DNA of 13,692 nucleotides from Flavobacteriales bacterium CG_4_9_14_3_um_filter_32_8 (GTDB lineage Bacteria > Bacteroidota > Bacteroidia > Flavobacteriales_E > Vicingaceae): assembly GCA_002790175.1 (NCBI GenBank), contig PFUQ01000022.1, positions 12,043 to 25,734 on the forward strand, in the 5' to 3' direction. Below the pieces are notes generated by a model. It was given only the letters and a program-made list of their open reading frames with translations, was not told where the DNA came from and made no database searches. Position 1 is the stretch's first letter. Each line of letters opens with the position of its first letter. Below are positions 1-6,788 of the stretch, piece by piece. A program made the position numbers and the translations under genes.

Positions 1-357
1 TTTCCCACTTGCATCATAATGTTGATAGTTTAAGTTTTCAGGGGTATAATTTCCTATGTTTAATTTTATAAAGTTAGTTGTTGGATTTGGATAAACGGAA
101 AAAGATAGACTAATTTCTTCGGCTTCTTCAATTTCGGTTACAATCGAAATTTCATAAGGTTGTTGTACACCTTGAGCCACTGAGCCATCAATTCCAGTAT
201 TGGTGGTGTAAACTACTTGTCCAACAGAATAACTTGTAGAACCACTAACGCTAGAAGCATCTCCACCCGAAGCAGACACATCAACTTGTGCAAATAAATT
301 TAGATGTACTAAACCGATAGTTAGAACTAATATAGATAAGTTTTTTTTATATTGCAT
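1..357 (-). CDS. T9SS type A sorting domain protein, N-terminal part (runs off the window)
   Basis: Reading the minus strand from the ATG at 357 gives 119 uninterrupted codons to base 1, so the gene is cut by the window edge. It opens with a Sec signal peptide of about 24 residues (MQYKKNLSILVLTIGLVHLN then LFAQ). A short Gly/Ser-rich mature region follows, containing SYSVGQVVYTT and GSVAQGVQQPYEI, a phrase common just before the sorting domain in small Bacteroidota secreted proteins. The sequence from about residue 93 (SFSVYPNPTTNFIKLNIG) is the start of a type A C-terminal domain, which directs export across the outer membrane and surface attachment by T9SS. With so short a mature segment, the complete protein is probably only about 150-180 residues. 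I see no catalytic domain, so its role beyond being a surface or secreted protein is unknown. It is transcribed divergently from the glycosyltransferase gene at 613. Confidence 0.85.
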   Translation of the reverse strand, partial: MQYKKNLSILVLTIGLVHLNLFAQVDVSASGGDASSVSGSTSYSVGQVVYTTNTGIDGSVAQGVQQPYEISIVTEIEEAEEISLSFSVYPNPTTNFIKLNIGNYTPENLNYQHYDASGK

Positions 358-434
358 GAGTAACTCTTTGAAATTAAAAAGTTAAAGTTACGAAATTAGA
401 AAATGAAAAAGCATGATTAATACCAGTATTGTAA

Positions 435-448
435 CTGATAATTATCAG
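435..448. repeat. 14-bp perfect palindrome in divergent intergenic region
   Basis: CTGATAATTATCAG is a perfect palindrome. It lies 78 bases upstream of the minus-strand T9SS gene and 165 bases upstream of the glycosyltransferase gene. It could be an operator for a dimeric regulator. Short AT-rich palindromes also arise by chance, so a function is inferred only from its position. Confidence 0.4.
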
Positions 449-477
449 AAAATGAAAAATTGCAAGAGAAAAGTATA

Positions 478-534
478 ATGTTAAGAATATATATTTTAGT
501 ATTACCTACTCCTTTTTTATAGTATTCTTAACAT
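478..534. repeat. 12-bp perfect inverted repeat with a 33-bp spacer
   Basis: ATGTTAAGAATA at 478-489 is matched exactly by its reverse complement at 523-534. The 33-base AT-rich spacer includes a CCTACTCCTTTTTT tract. It sits between two divergent genes, so it is not an ordinary terminator of either. It could be a pair of regulator half-sites or a hairpin in the leader of a longer transcript. Confidence 0.4.
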
Positions 535-583
535 CATTTAACACAATTTTATAAACGGCAGTTAATTCTTCACATCAATTAAT

Positions 584-591
584 TATCTTTA
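584..591 (+). promoter_or_regulatory. Weak -7-like element upstream of the glycosyltransferase gene
   Basis: TATCTTTA matches seven of eight positions of the Bacteroidota -7 element TAnnTTTG and lies 21 bases upstream of the ATG at 613. No clear TTTG is present at the expected -33 distance, so this is a weak call. Confidence 0.3.
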
Positions 592-612
592 CAAGATTAC
601 TTTAAAAGTAAA

Positions 613-1344
613 ATGTCGGACAGCATTGTAATCATACCAACCTACAACGAAAAGGAAAATATCGAAAAAATGGTTCGTACTGTTTTTTCTTTAAAAAATC
701 CTTTTGATATTTTAATTGTTGATGATGGCTCGCCAGATGGCACAGCAACTATCGTAAAAACCTTACAAACCGAATTTCCGAATCAACTTTTTTTGGAAGA
801 GCGAAAAGGAAAATTAGGACTCGGAACCGCTTATATTCATGGATTTAAGTGGGCGTTAAAAAGAGATTACCAATATATTTTTGAAATGGATTGCGATTTC
901 TCTCACAATCCCGAAGATTTAATAAAGTTACACGATGCTTGCGCAATAGGTGGAGCAGATTTGGCAATCGGTTCTCGATACAAGTCTGGGGTTAATGTGG
1001 TAAATTGGCCCATGGGAAGAGTGCTAATGTCTTATTATGCATCGGCTTACGTTCGTTTTATTACTGGCACAAAAATTCGAGACACCACATCTGGGTTTAA
1101 ATGCTATACTCGAAAAGTATTAGAAACAATAGATTTGGATAACATTAAATTTAAAGGATACGCCTTTCAAATTGAAATGAAATTTACTGCTTCTAAATTT
1201 GGATTTAACATTGTTGAAATACCTATTATATTTACCGACCGACAAGAAGGTGCCTCTAAAATGAGTAAAGGAATTTTTAAGGAAGCCATTTTAGGCGTTA
1301 TCCAAATGAAAATGAAAAGTTGGTTTAAGAAGTATGAAAGATAA
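613..1344 (+). CDS. Polyprenol monophosphomannose synthase (family 2 glycosyltransferase)
   Basis: This 243-residue protein has the features of a GT-A fold, family 2 glycosyltransferase of the DPM1 type. The N-terminus has IIPTYNEKENI and IVDDGSPDGT (residues about 34-44), which bind the nucleotide sugar. A DxD-type metal site follows at D93/D95 in MDCDFSH, then GSRY and the acceptor-side TTSGFKCY. The usual reaction is transfer of mannose from GDP-mannose to a polyprenyl phosphate on the cytoplasmic face of the inner membrane, supplying a lipid-linked donor for protein or envelope glycosylation. There is no C-terminal membrane domain, as in the short soluble members of the family, and the length is normal. 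The stop overlaps the next gene by 11 bases, indicating co-transcription. Pairing with a dihydroorotase gene is common in Flavobacteriia as I recall it. The exact sugar cannot be read from the sequence. Confidence 0.9.
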   Translation: MSDSIVIIPTYNEKENIEKMVRTVFSLKNPFDILIVDDGSPDGTATIVKTLQTEFPNQLFLEERKGKLGLGTAYIHGFKWALKRDYQYIFEMDCDFSHNPEDLIKLHDACAIGGADLAIGSRYKSGVNVVNWPMGRVLMSYYASAYVRFITGTKIRDTTSGFKCYTRKVLETIDLDNIKFKGYAFQIEMKFTASKFGFNIVEIPIIFTDRQEGASKMSKGIFKEAILGVIQMKMKSWFKKYER

Positions 1345-2698
1345 TTTATCCATGGGAATTTTATTAAAAAACGCACAAATAGTCAACGAGGGGCAACTCT
1401 TTCCTGGTCATATTCTTATTAAGGGAGAACGAATTGCTAAAATCTTTTCTCAAGAAGATGATATTTCAGAACTAGAAAAAGAGAACGACACCATCAACAT
1501 TCATAACAATTACATCTTACCTGGAGTTATTGATGATCAAGTACATTTTAGAGAACCAGGATTAACCCATAAAGCTAATATCCATACCGAATCTATTGCT
1601 GCAGTTGCTGGAGGAACTACTTCTTTTATGGAAATGCCTAATACTGTTCCCAACACATTGACTCAACAATTACTTCAAGACAAATATGATATTGCCGAAA
1701 AAAATTCGTTAGCCAACTACTCTTTTTACATGGGAGTTTCTAACGATAATATAGATGAAGTTTTAAAAACCGACCCTAAAACTGTTTGTGGAGTAAAAGT
1801 TTTTATGGGTGCTTCTACTGGAAATATGTTGGTTGATAATCAAAAAACATTAGAAGAACTTTTTTCTAAATGCAAACTATTAATTGCAGCCCATTGCGAA
1901 GATGAAACCACCATCAGAAATAATTCGGCAATTTATAGAGAAAAGTACGACGAAGATGTTCCCATCTCTTGTCACCCTTTAATTAGAAGTGAGGAAGCTT
2001 GTTATAAATCTTCGGCAAATGCTATTGCGTTGGCAAAAAAATACAATACTCGTTTTCATTTGTTTCATTTATCTACCGCTAAGGAAATTGGTTTATTAGA
2101 CAACACTATTCCATTAAAAGAAAAACGCATTACTGCCGAAGTTTGTATTCATCACCTCTGGTTTTCTGATGAAGATTATGAGAAAAAAGGTGCATTTATT
2201 AAATGGAATCCTGCAGTAAAAAAAGCAAGTGATAGAGCTGCACTTTTACAAGGTCTTTTGGTAAATAAAATAGATGTGATAGCTACCGACCATGCTCCGC
2301 ATACCATCGAAGAAAAATTAAGACCATATTTTAATGCTGCTTCTGGCGGACCAATGGTGCAACACGCTTTGGTAGCAATGCTCGAACTTTACCATGATGG
2401 AAAAATTAGCTTAGAAAAAATTGCAGAGAAAATGAGTCATGCCGTAACCGATTGTTTTAAAATTGTTGACAGAGGTTATCTTCGTGAAGGTTATTTTGCA
2501 GATTTGGTGGTGGTAGATTTGGATAATCCGTGGACAGTAGAAAAAGAAAATCTCCTCTACAAATGTGGCTGGTCGCCAATGGAAGGACAAATTTTTAAAT
2601 CGAAAGTAATGCAAACTTTTGTAAACGGACATTTAGTTTACAATAGGGGAATTATTGATGAAGATTTTAGAGGAAAAAGAATGAGTTTTGAAGTTTAA
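1334..2698 (+). CDS. pyrC: Dihydroorotase family amidohydrolase (pyrimidine biosynthesis)
   Basis: This is a cyclic amidohydrolase of 454 residues. The likely reaction is reversible ring closure of carbamoyl-aspartate to dihydroorotate, the third step of UMP synthesis. The metal site reads VIDDQVHFREPG (residues 65-76), K155 in VKVFMGASTG, H187 in AHCED, H245 in FHLSTAKE and D319 in ATDHAPH. The first His of the usual HxH pair is Gln (Q69) while H71 is kept. I recall the same Gln in a recognised subgroup of dihydroorotases, so it is not obviously a defect. The start at 1334 overlaps the upstream gene by 11 bases. An internal ATG at 1352 gives MGILLKNAQIVNEG, which fits the family N-terminus equally well or better and would lie 7 bases after the upstream stop. 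A related hydrolase such as allantoinase is possible but less likely. Confidence 0.87.
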   Translation: MKDNLSMGILLKNAQIVNEGQLFPGHILIKGERIAKIFSQEDDISELEKENDTINIHNNYILPGVIDDQVHFREPGLTHKANIHTESIAAVAGGTTSFMEMPNTVPNTLTQQLLQDKYDIAEKNSLANYSFYMGVSNDNIDEVLKTDPKTVCGVKVFMGASTGNMLVDNQKTLEELFSKCKLLIAAHCEDETTIRNNSAIYREKYDEDVPISCHPLIRSEEACYKSSANAIALAKKYNTRFHLFHLSTAKEIGLLDNTIPLKEKRITAEVCIHHLWFSDEDYEKKGAFIKWNPAVKKASDRAALLQGLLVNKIDVIATDHAPHTIEEKLRPYFNAASGGPMVQHALVAMLELYHDGKISLEKIAEKMSHAVTDCFKIVDRGYLREGYFADLVVVDLDNPWTVEKENLLYKCGWSPMEGQIFKSKVMQTFVNGHLVYNRGIIDEDFRGKRMSFEV

Positions 2699-2702
2699 GA
2701 GA

Positions 2703-2722
2703 CTTTTACTTATGTGTAAAAG
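2703..2722. terminator. Weak bidirectional hairpin between converging genes
   Basis: CTTTTAC at 2703-2709 pairs with GTAAAAG at 2716-2722 around a 6-base loop, and GAG/CTC pairs flank it with an internal loop. Only 7 bases separate the dihydroorotase stop from the converging lipoprotein stop, and the hairpin overlaps the latter's final codons. The T-tracts are poor, so termination here is a modest inference. Confidence 0.35.
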
Positions 2723-2999
2723 CACCTCTAAATTTTCCATTTTTAAATTCTATAAAATAGTCCATGTTGAGTAAATCTTTTGAACCATTTATTTCTTCAA
2801 TATAGTACCTTAAGTAATTTTCTTCAAGAGTATCTGGGTTTTCCCAATTAATCGTAATAAAATCTGGTTGACTTTCTTTTACATCTGTAATTGTAGTCCC
2901 TTCTTTTATATTATTGAACCATTTTAAACAATCATTATGATAATTATGACAGCCAACAAATGCAAATCCAACCAATAATATAAAAATCCCTTTTTTCAT
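2706..2999 (-). CDS. Small hypothetical lipoprotein
   Basis: This 97-residue protein begins MKKGIFILLVGFAFVGC, a lipoprotein signal peptide with the lipidated Cys at position 17. The mature part is about 80 residues and contains KWFNNIKEGTTITDVKESQP, a repeatedly aromatic middle (ENYLRYYIEEI) and a C-terminal FIEFKNGKFRGAF strand pattern. I do not recognise a family. The xIKxGTTxxDVxxxQPxF pattern loosely recalls small periplasmic BamE/SmpA-like folds, but I would not call it one. The ATG at 2999 is preceded at close range by a good promoter-like element, giving a leader of only a few bases. It converges on the dihydroorotase gene and diverges from another small lipoprotein gene. Confidence 0.75.
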   Translation of the reverse strand: MKKGIFILLVGFAFVGCHNYHNDCLKWFNNIKEGTTITDVKESQPDFITINWENPDTLEENYLRYYIEEINGSKDLLNMDYFIEFKNGKFRGAFTHK

Positions 3000-3011
3000 T
3001 CCACTAAATTA

Positions 3012-3044
3012 CAAAAATAAAATCACCACAATAATCCCTTCAAA
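3012..3044 (-). promoter_or_regulatory. Bacteroidota-type promoter for the minus-strand lipoprotein
   Basis: On the minus strand TTTG (3041-3044) is followed after 21 bases by TATTTTTG (3012-3019), an exact match to TAnnTTTG at a normal spacing. Transcription would begin around 3005, only a few bases before the ATG at 2999, so the leader would be very short. Confidence 0.55.
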
Positions 3045-3053
3045 GAGATATAG

Positions 3054-3065
3054 ACTCAATTGAGT
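3054..3065. repeat. 12-bp perfect palindrome between divergent lipoprotein genes
   Basis: ACTCAATTGAGT is a perfect palindrome. It lies 10 bases upstream of the -33 element of the minus-strand lipoprotein promoter and 44 bases upstream of the -7 element of the plus-strand lipoprotein, so one protein bound here could affect both genes. Confidence 0.4.
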
Positions 3066-3079
3066 GAGTATTAAAGTGG

Positions 3080-3098
3080 GTGAAATACATTATTTCAC
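3080..3098. repeat. 7-bp inverted repeat upstream of the small plus-strand lipoprotein
   Basis: GTGAAAT (3080-3086) and ATTTCAC (3092-3098) form an inverted repeat with a 5-base spacer. It lies just upstream of the TAATTTTG element at 3109-3116, where an activator or repressor could bind. It is short, so this is a tentative call. Confidence 0.3.
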
Positions 3099-3108
3099 AC
3101 CTTTTGCT

Positions 3109-3116
3109 TAATTTTG
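3109..3116 (+). promoter_or_regulatory. Bacteroidota -7 element for the small lipoprotein
   Basis: TAATTTTG is an exact TAnnTTTG match ending 20 bases before the ATG at 3137. No TTTG lies at the usual -33 distance; the inverted repeat at 3080-3098 occupies that region, which would suit activator-dependent transcription. Confidence 0.4.
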
Positions 3117-3136
3117 AACAATCAAAACAAATAAAA

Positions 3137-3292
3137 ATGAAAAAAATACTCCTTGTTTGCTCACTAATTAGTGCATTTTGCAGCTGTACTTCATCAAAAG
3201 ATTCCACCACAACTGAAAAAACAGAAAAGCAAATTGCCCCAATAAAATCAACTGCTCCAGTTAAGGATAGCAGAGGTTATTATACTGAGTAA
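3137..3292 (+). CDS. Very small hypothetical lipoprotein (51 residues)
   Basis: The start at 3137 gives MKKILLVCSLISAFCSC, a typical Bacteroidota lipoprotein signal peptide with Cys at 15 and 17, followed by a Ser/Thr/Lys-rich tail (TSSKDSTTTEKTEKQ) ending SRGYYTE. An in-frame GTG at 3080 would add 19 residues but bury the signal peptide inside the protein and start upstream of the apparent promoter, so I reject it. The mature peptide is only about 35 residues, polar, and probably unfolded, tethered to a membrane. No family recognised. A true gene is supported by the -7 element and signal peptide. Such mini-lipoproteins are widespread in the phylum and their functions are mostly unknown. Confidence 0.65.
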   Translation: MKKILLVCSLISAFCSCTSSKDSTTTEKTEKQIAPIKSTAPVKDSRGYYTE

Positions 3293-3385
3293 CTCCTTTT
3301 GAATTGATTTTTTCACCGTTTATCATATACTTTTTGCTTATCCCATCAATAATTATCACCTTTACTATCATTAATTAATCTAAAA

Positions 3386-6040
3386 ATGGTTAAACATTTT
3401 ATATTTATCGCACTTTTTGTTGTAGTGTTTATCGGTTGTAAACCAACTCAAACAATTAATTTACCTGAGCAAACCGTTGAAGTTGAAAACCCTAATAAAG
3501 TTCCTGAGCCAACGGTTTATCATGGTTCAAACACTCAAACTTTCGACCTTATCCACACTAAATTAGCGGTAAGTTTTAACTGGGAAAAAGCCTACCTCTA
3601 CGGAAAAGCTGAACTAACTTTAAAACCCTATTTCTACCCTCAAAGCATTCTTATGCTTGATGCAAGAGGAATGGATATTCATAAAGTGCAATTAATTACC
3701 AAAGGAAATGATGGTTTTCCAGTAATGACAGACTTAAAATATGTTTATGATAGTTTACTAATTACCATCGACTTACCAAAAAAATACACTAGAAACGACA
3801 CACTAAAACTTTTTCTTGATTACACCGCAAAACCAAACGAGTTAAAAGAAGGTGGAAGTGCAGCAATACGATCTGATAAAGGACTTTACTTTATTAATGA
3901 AAAAGGAGAAGACCAAGATAAACCTCAACAAATTTGGACACAAGGAGAAACGGAAGCTAATTCTGTTTGGTTTCCTACCATCGATTCTCCCAATGAAAAA
4001 TGTACTGACGAAATTGCAATAACCGTCGAAGAAAAATACAAAACACTTTCAAATGGCACATTAATGCAATCCGAAATTAATGGCGATGGCACAAGAACCG
4101 ATTTTTGGGAAATGAATATCCCCCATTCTACCTATCTTTTTATGATGGCAATTGGCGATTTTGCTGTGGTAAAAGATAAATGGAGGACTATGGATGTTGA
4201 TTATTATGTGGAGCATAAATATGAGCCCTATGCCAAAGAAATTTTTGGATTAACTCCCGAAATGATAGAATTTTTTTCCACCAAACTGGGTGTAGATTAT
4301 GCTTGGCAAAAATACAGTCAGATAGTTGTGCGTGATTATGTTTCTGGTGCAATGGAAAATACAACGGCAACAATTCATGGCGAATTTGTGCATCAAACAC
4401 ACAGAGAAATGCTAGATGGAAATGGAGCTGAAGATGTAATTTCTCATGAATTATTTCATCACTGGTTTGGTGATTTAGTAACCTGCGAATCGTGGGCAAA
4501 CTTACCCTTAAACGAATCTTTTGCAACTTATGGTGAATTTTTATGGAGAGAATATAAATATGGTGCTGATAAAGCAGCAGAAGGTTTGCAATCAGATTTA
4601 ATTCAATATTTACAAGAAGTAGAAAAAGGAAAATACAAAGACATGGTTCGTTTTGATTACAAAACAAACGAAGATATGTTTGATAGACACACTTACCAAA
4701 AAGGGGGTAGAATCTTACACATGTTAAGAAACTACATCGGCGATGATGCTTTTTTTACTTCACTAAAAAATTACCTCAACGAAAACAAATTTACAGCAGT
4801 AGAAATGCACCAATTAAGATTATCGTGCGAAGAAGTGACTGGCGAAGATTTAAACTGGTTTTTTAACCAATGGTTTTTTGCAGCAGGTCATCCCATTTTA
4901 GACATCAATTATTTTTACAATGATACCTTAAAAACACAAACTGTAACTGTTGAACAGATGCAGGATTTTAAAAATGTACCTCTTTACAAATTACCTCTTA
5001 AAATTGACATCTACCTTAATGGAAAGGTGGAGACCAAAGATGTTATTGTAGATGGCGTGAAAAACATTTTCAGTTTTGATGTTGCTTCAAAACCAGATTT
5101 AGTCAACTTTGATGCTGAAAAAATGTTATTGTGTGAAAAAGTGGATAATCATAAAACGATGGAAGAATGGGTGTTTATGTATGACCATGCTCCAAGATAT
5201 TTGGACCGATTTGAAGCATTAATTCAGCTTTCAAAATCAAGTGATGAAATTGCTGTTAAAACCCTTACTCATGCTTTAAACGATAAGTATTCCAACATCC
5301 GATTAACTGCCATTAAATTAATAAAAAAAGCAGCAAAAAGTAACGGAAATGAAGTAAAAGCAAAATTAATAGATTTAGCAAAAAACGACATCGACACCAA
5401 GGTTAGAGGAGATGCTATGGATGCTTTGGTAGAAAACTTTGATGCCGATGAGGAAATTAAAGGGGTGTTGATTAATGCGGTTTCTGAAGAATCTTATTAT
5501 GTTATTGAAAAAGCTTTAGAAAATTTATCTTCGGTGAGTTACCAAGATGCCATGAAATTTGCTAAGAGTTTAGAAAGTGATGAAACCCCACAAATTAAAA
5601 ACACTGTTTGTTATGTTTATTCAGAGCATGGCGAAGCTGAACAAAATTCTTTTTTTATAAAAACTTCCTCAGAATTAACTGGTTACGAGAAGTATGCTTT
5701 TATCTTATCTTATAACAAATACTTAAAAAAACAAAGTAATAGCACCATTATTGAAGGATTGCCAATTTTAAAAGAAACAGCCCTGAACGAAAATGCTTGG
5801 TGGATGAGATTGAATGGTATCAATGCAATTTCTGATTTGGAAAGTATGTTTTTGAATAGAATTAATGTTGCTGAGTTGGAACTAAAAGATTTAGCTGCTG
5901 GTTCAGATAAAGAATTAGATTTACGAAATGCGATTAACAGCGACAAAGAAGTTCAGCAAAAAATTGAAGCTATTTTGACAGCAATAAAAGAAAACGAAAA
6001 AAATCCTAGACTTAGAAAAATGTTGGGATTGAAAGATTAA
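3386..6040 (+). CDS. M1 family metalloaminopeptidase, lipoprotein
   Basis: This 884-residue zinc aminopeptidase of the M1 (gluzincin) family removes N-terminal residues from peptides, probably in the periplasm or at the outer membrane. It has a lipoprotein signal peptide (FIALFVVVFIGCKP, Cys18). The exopeptidase motif is GAMEN (321-325). The zinc site HELFHH supplies H354 and H358 with catalytic E355, and NE places the third ligand at E377, the canonical HExxH-x18-E. The transition-state Tyr is Y437 in TYQKGGRILHML. An N-terminal beta-sandwich precedes the catalytic domain. The last 270 residues or so, after MEEWVFMYDHAPRYLDRFEAL, look like alpha-helical HEAT-type repeats (for example SNIRLTAIKLIKKAAK and TKVRGDAMDALVENF). 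All catalytic residues are present, so it should be active. It is probably monocistronic, with a strong hairpin just after the stop, and may serve in peptide scavenging. Confidence 0.93.
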   Translation: MVKHFIFIALFVVVFIGCKPTQTINLPEQTVEVENPNKVPEPTVYHGSNTQTFDLIHTKLAVSFNWEKAYLYGKAELTLKPYFYPQSILMLDARGMDIHKVQLITKGNDGFPVMTDLKYVYDSLLITIDLPKKYTRNDTLKLFLDYTAKPNELKEGGSAAIRSDKGLYFINEKGEDQDKPQQIWTQGETEANSVWFPTIDSPNEKCTDEIAITVEEKYKTLSNGTLMQSEINGDGTRTDFWEMNIPHSTYLFMMAIGDFAVVKDKWRTMDVDYYVEHKYEPYAKEIFGLTPEMIEFFSTKLGVDYAWQKYSQIVVRDYVSGAMENTTATIHGEFVHQTHREMLDGNGAEDVISHELFHHWFGDLVTCESWANLPLNESFATYGEFLWREYKYGADKAAEGLQSDLIQYLQEVEKGKYKDMVRFDYKTNEDMFDRHTYQKGGRILHMLRNYIGDDAFFTSLKNYLNENKFTAVEMHQLRLSCEEVTGEDLNWFFNQWFFAAGHPILDINYFYNDTLKTQTVTVEQMQDFKNVPLYKLPLKIDIYLNGKVETKDVIVDGVKNIFSFDVASKPDLVNFDAEKMLLCEKVDNHKTMEEWVFMYDHAPRYLDRFEALIQLSKSSDEIAVKTLTHALNDKYSNIRLTAIKLIKKAAKSNGNEVKAKLIDLAKNDIDTKVRGDAMDALVENFDADEEIKGVLINAVSEESYYVIEKALENLSSVSYQDAMKFAKSLESDETPQIKNTVCYVYSEHGEAEQNSFFIKTSSELTGYEKYAFILSYNKYLKKQSNSTIIEGLPILKETALNENAWWMRLNGINAISDLESMFLNRINVAELELKDLAAGSDKELDLRNAINSDKEVQQKIEAILTAIKENEKNPRLRKMLGLKD

Positions 6041-6090
6041 CATTCATCGGATGACTCAAAGTCATCCAATGAGTGTTATTAAGTTTTTTA
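6041..6090 (+). terminator. Repeated palindromic terminator, copy 1 (after the M1 peptidase)
   Basis: The inner stem GGATGACT (6049-6056) pairs with AGTCATCC (6060-6067) around a CAA loop. After one C-A mismatch the pairing continues for seven more pairs (one G-T) out to 6041/6075. A T6 tract follows at 6084-6089. It begins immediately after the stop codon. Its core is nearly identical to the hairpin at 8742-8774 read on the other strand. Confidence 0.75.
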
Positions 6091-6178
6091 ATACTACTTG
6101 GCATTATTAACCTATCAAAAAAATGATTTTAATGTCAAGCACTTTGAAATTTCTAGTTTCTAATCCATTTCTTAAAAT

Positions 6179-6205
6179 CCCAACCTTTTTGTCTTAATTT
6201 TGTCC
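6179..6205 (+). promoter_or_regulatory. Candidate ECF-type promoter upstream of the sigma factor gene
   Basis: CCCAACCTTTTTG (6179-6191) contains an AAC core like the -35 of many ECF promoters, and GTCC at 6202-6205 could serve as -10. A TAATTTTG housekeeping -7 element overlaps at 6195-6202. The same 13 bases recur at 8358-8370 after this operon, which suggests autoregulation. The AAC-to-GTC distance is 20 here against 16 there, so the -10 assignment is uncertain. Confidence 0.45.
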
Positions 6206-6219
6206 TAATTAATAGCGTT

Positions 6220-6786
6220 ATTAAAAACTGGGATAATCATAATATTGTTAAGGGTTGTATTAATTTTGATGCAACTGCACGCAAAATTTTGTATGATAAA
6301 TATTCATCACAAATGTTTAGCGTGTGTTTGCGTTATGCTCAAAATAAAGAAGAAGCAGAAGATATTTTTCAGCAAGGATTTTATTTGATTTATAAAAATA
6401 TAAATCAATTAAAAAATGTTGACGCATTGAGTGGTTGGATAAAAAGAATTTTTGTGAATGTAGCTTTAGAAAATAACCGAAAGACCAGTTATCTTAAGGT
6501 GATAGAAGGTGTAGATATTGTTTCTCATAATAGTTTAACTGAAGTTAATGAAGCTTTAGACCATTTAGCTACTGAGGAATTAACTGCACTTATTCAACAG
6601 CTACCTATAGGATGTAGAAAAGTTTTTAATTTATATGTTGTTGAAGGATTTTCACATCAAGAAATAGCAGAAGAAATGAAAATATCAATAGGCACTTCTA
6701 AGTCTCAGTTGCATGATGCTCGTACGCTATTAAAGCAAAAAATAATTAATAATTCATCACCTATTAGAGTTAAAGTGAATAATTAA
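6220..6786 (+). CDS. ECF-type RNA polymerase sigma factor (sigma-70 family)
   Basis: The protein has region 2 (DKYSSQMFSVCLRYAQNKEEAEDIFQQGF, promoter melting and core binding) and region 4 with a helix-turn-helix (LPIGCRKVFNLYVVEGFSHQEIAEEMKISIGTSKSQLHDAR). The first standard start codon is a TTG at 6289 (165 residues), but this cuts off the first helix of region 2. The frame is open back to a TAG at 6154. The upstream codons read NIVKGCINFDATARKILYDKY, which matches the usual N-terminus of these Bacteroidota ECF factors. No ATG, GTG or TTG occurs there, so I place the start at an ATT at 6220, giving about 188 residues, a normal length. It would direct polymerase to a small regulon and be held inactive by the product of the next gene, 2 bases downstream. 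The family is certain; the start is inferred. Confidence 0.85.
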   Translation: MKNWDNHNIVKGCINFDATARKILYDKYSSQMFSVCLRYAQNKEEAEDIFQQGFYLIYKNINQLKNVDALSGWIKRIFVNVALENNRKTSYLKVIEGVDIVSHNSLTEVNEALDHLATEELTALIQQLPIGCRKVFNLYVVEGFSHQEIAEEMKISIGTSKSQLHDARTLLKQKIINNSSPIRVKVNN

Positions 6787-6788
6787 CA

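Noticed and set aside
3080..3292. Longer 70-residue version of the small lipoprotein starting at GTG 3080
   Set aside because: It would place a lipoprotein signal peptide in the interior and start upstream of the -7 promoter element.
4188..4667. 159-codon antisense frame inside the M1 peptidase gene
   Set aside because: It covers the GAMEN and HExxH coding region on the other strand, with His/Leu-rich low-quality composition and no start signals.
6097..6139. 10-bp imperfect stem (6097-6106 with 6130-6139) after the M1 peptidase terminator
   Set aside because: It has one G-U pair, a 24-base loop and no T-tract; in such AT-rich sequence this is not convincing as a second terminator or RNA.
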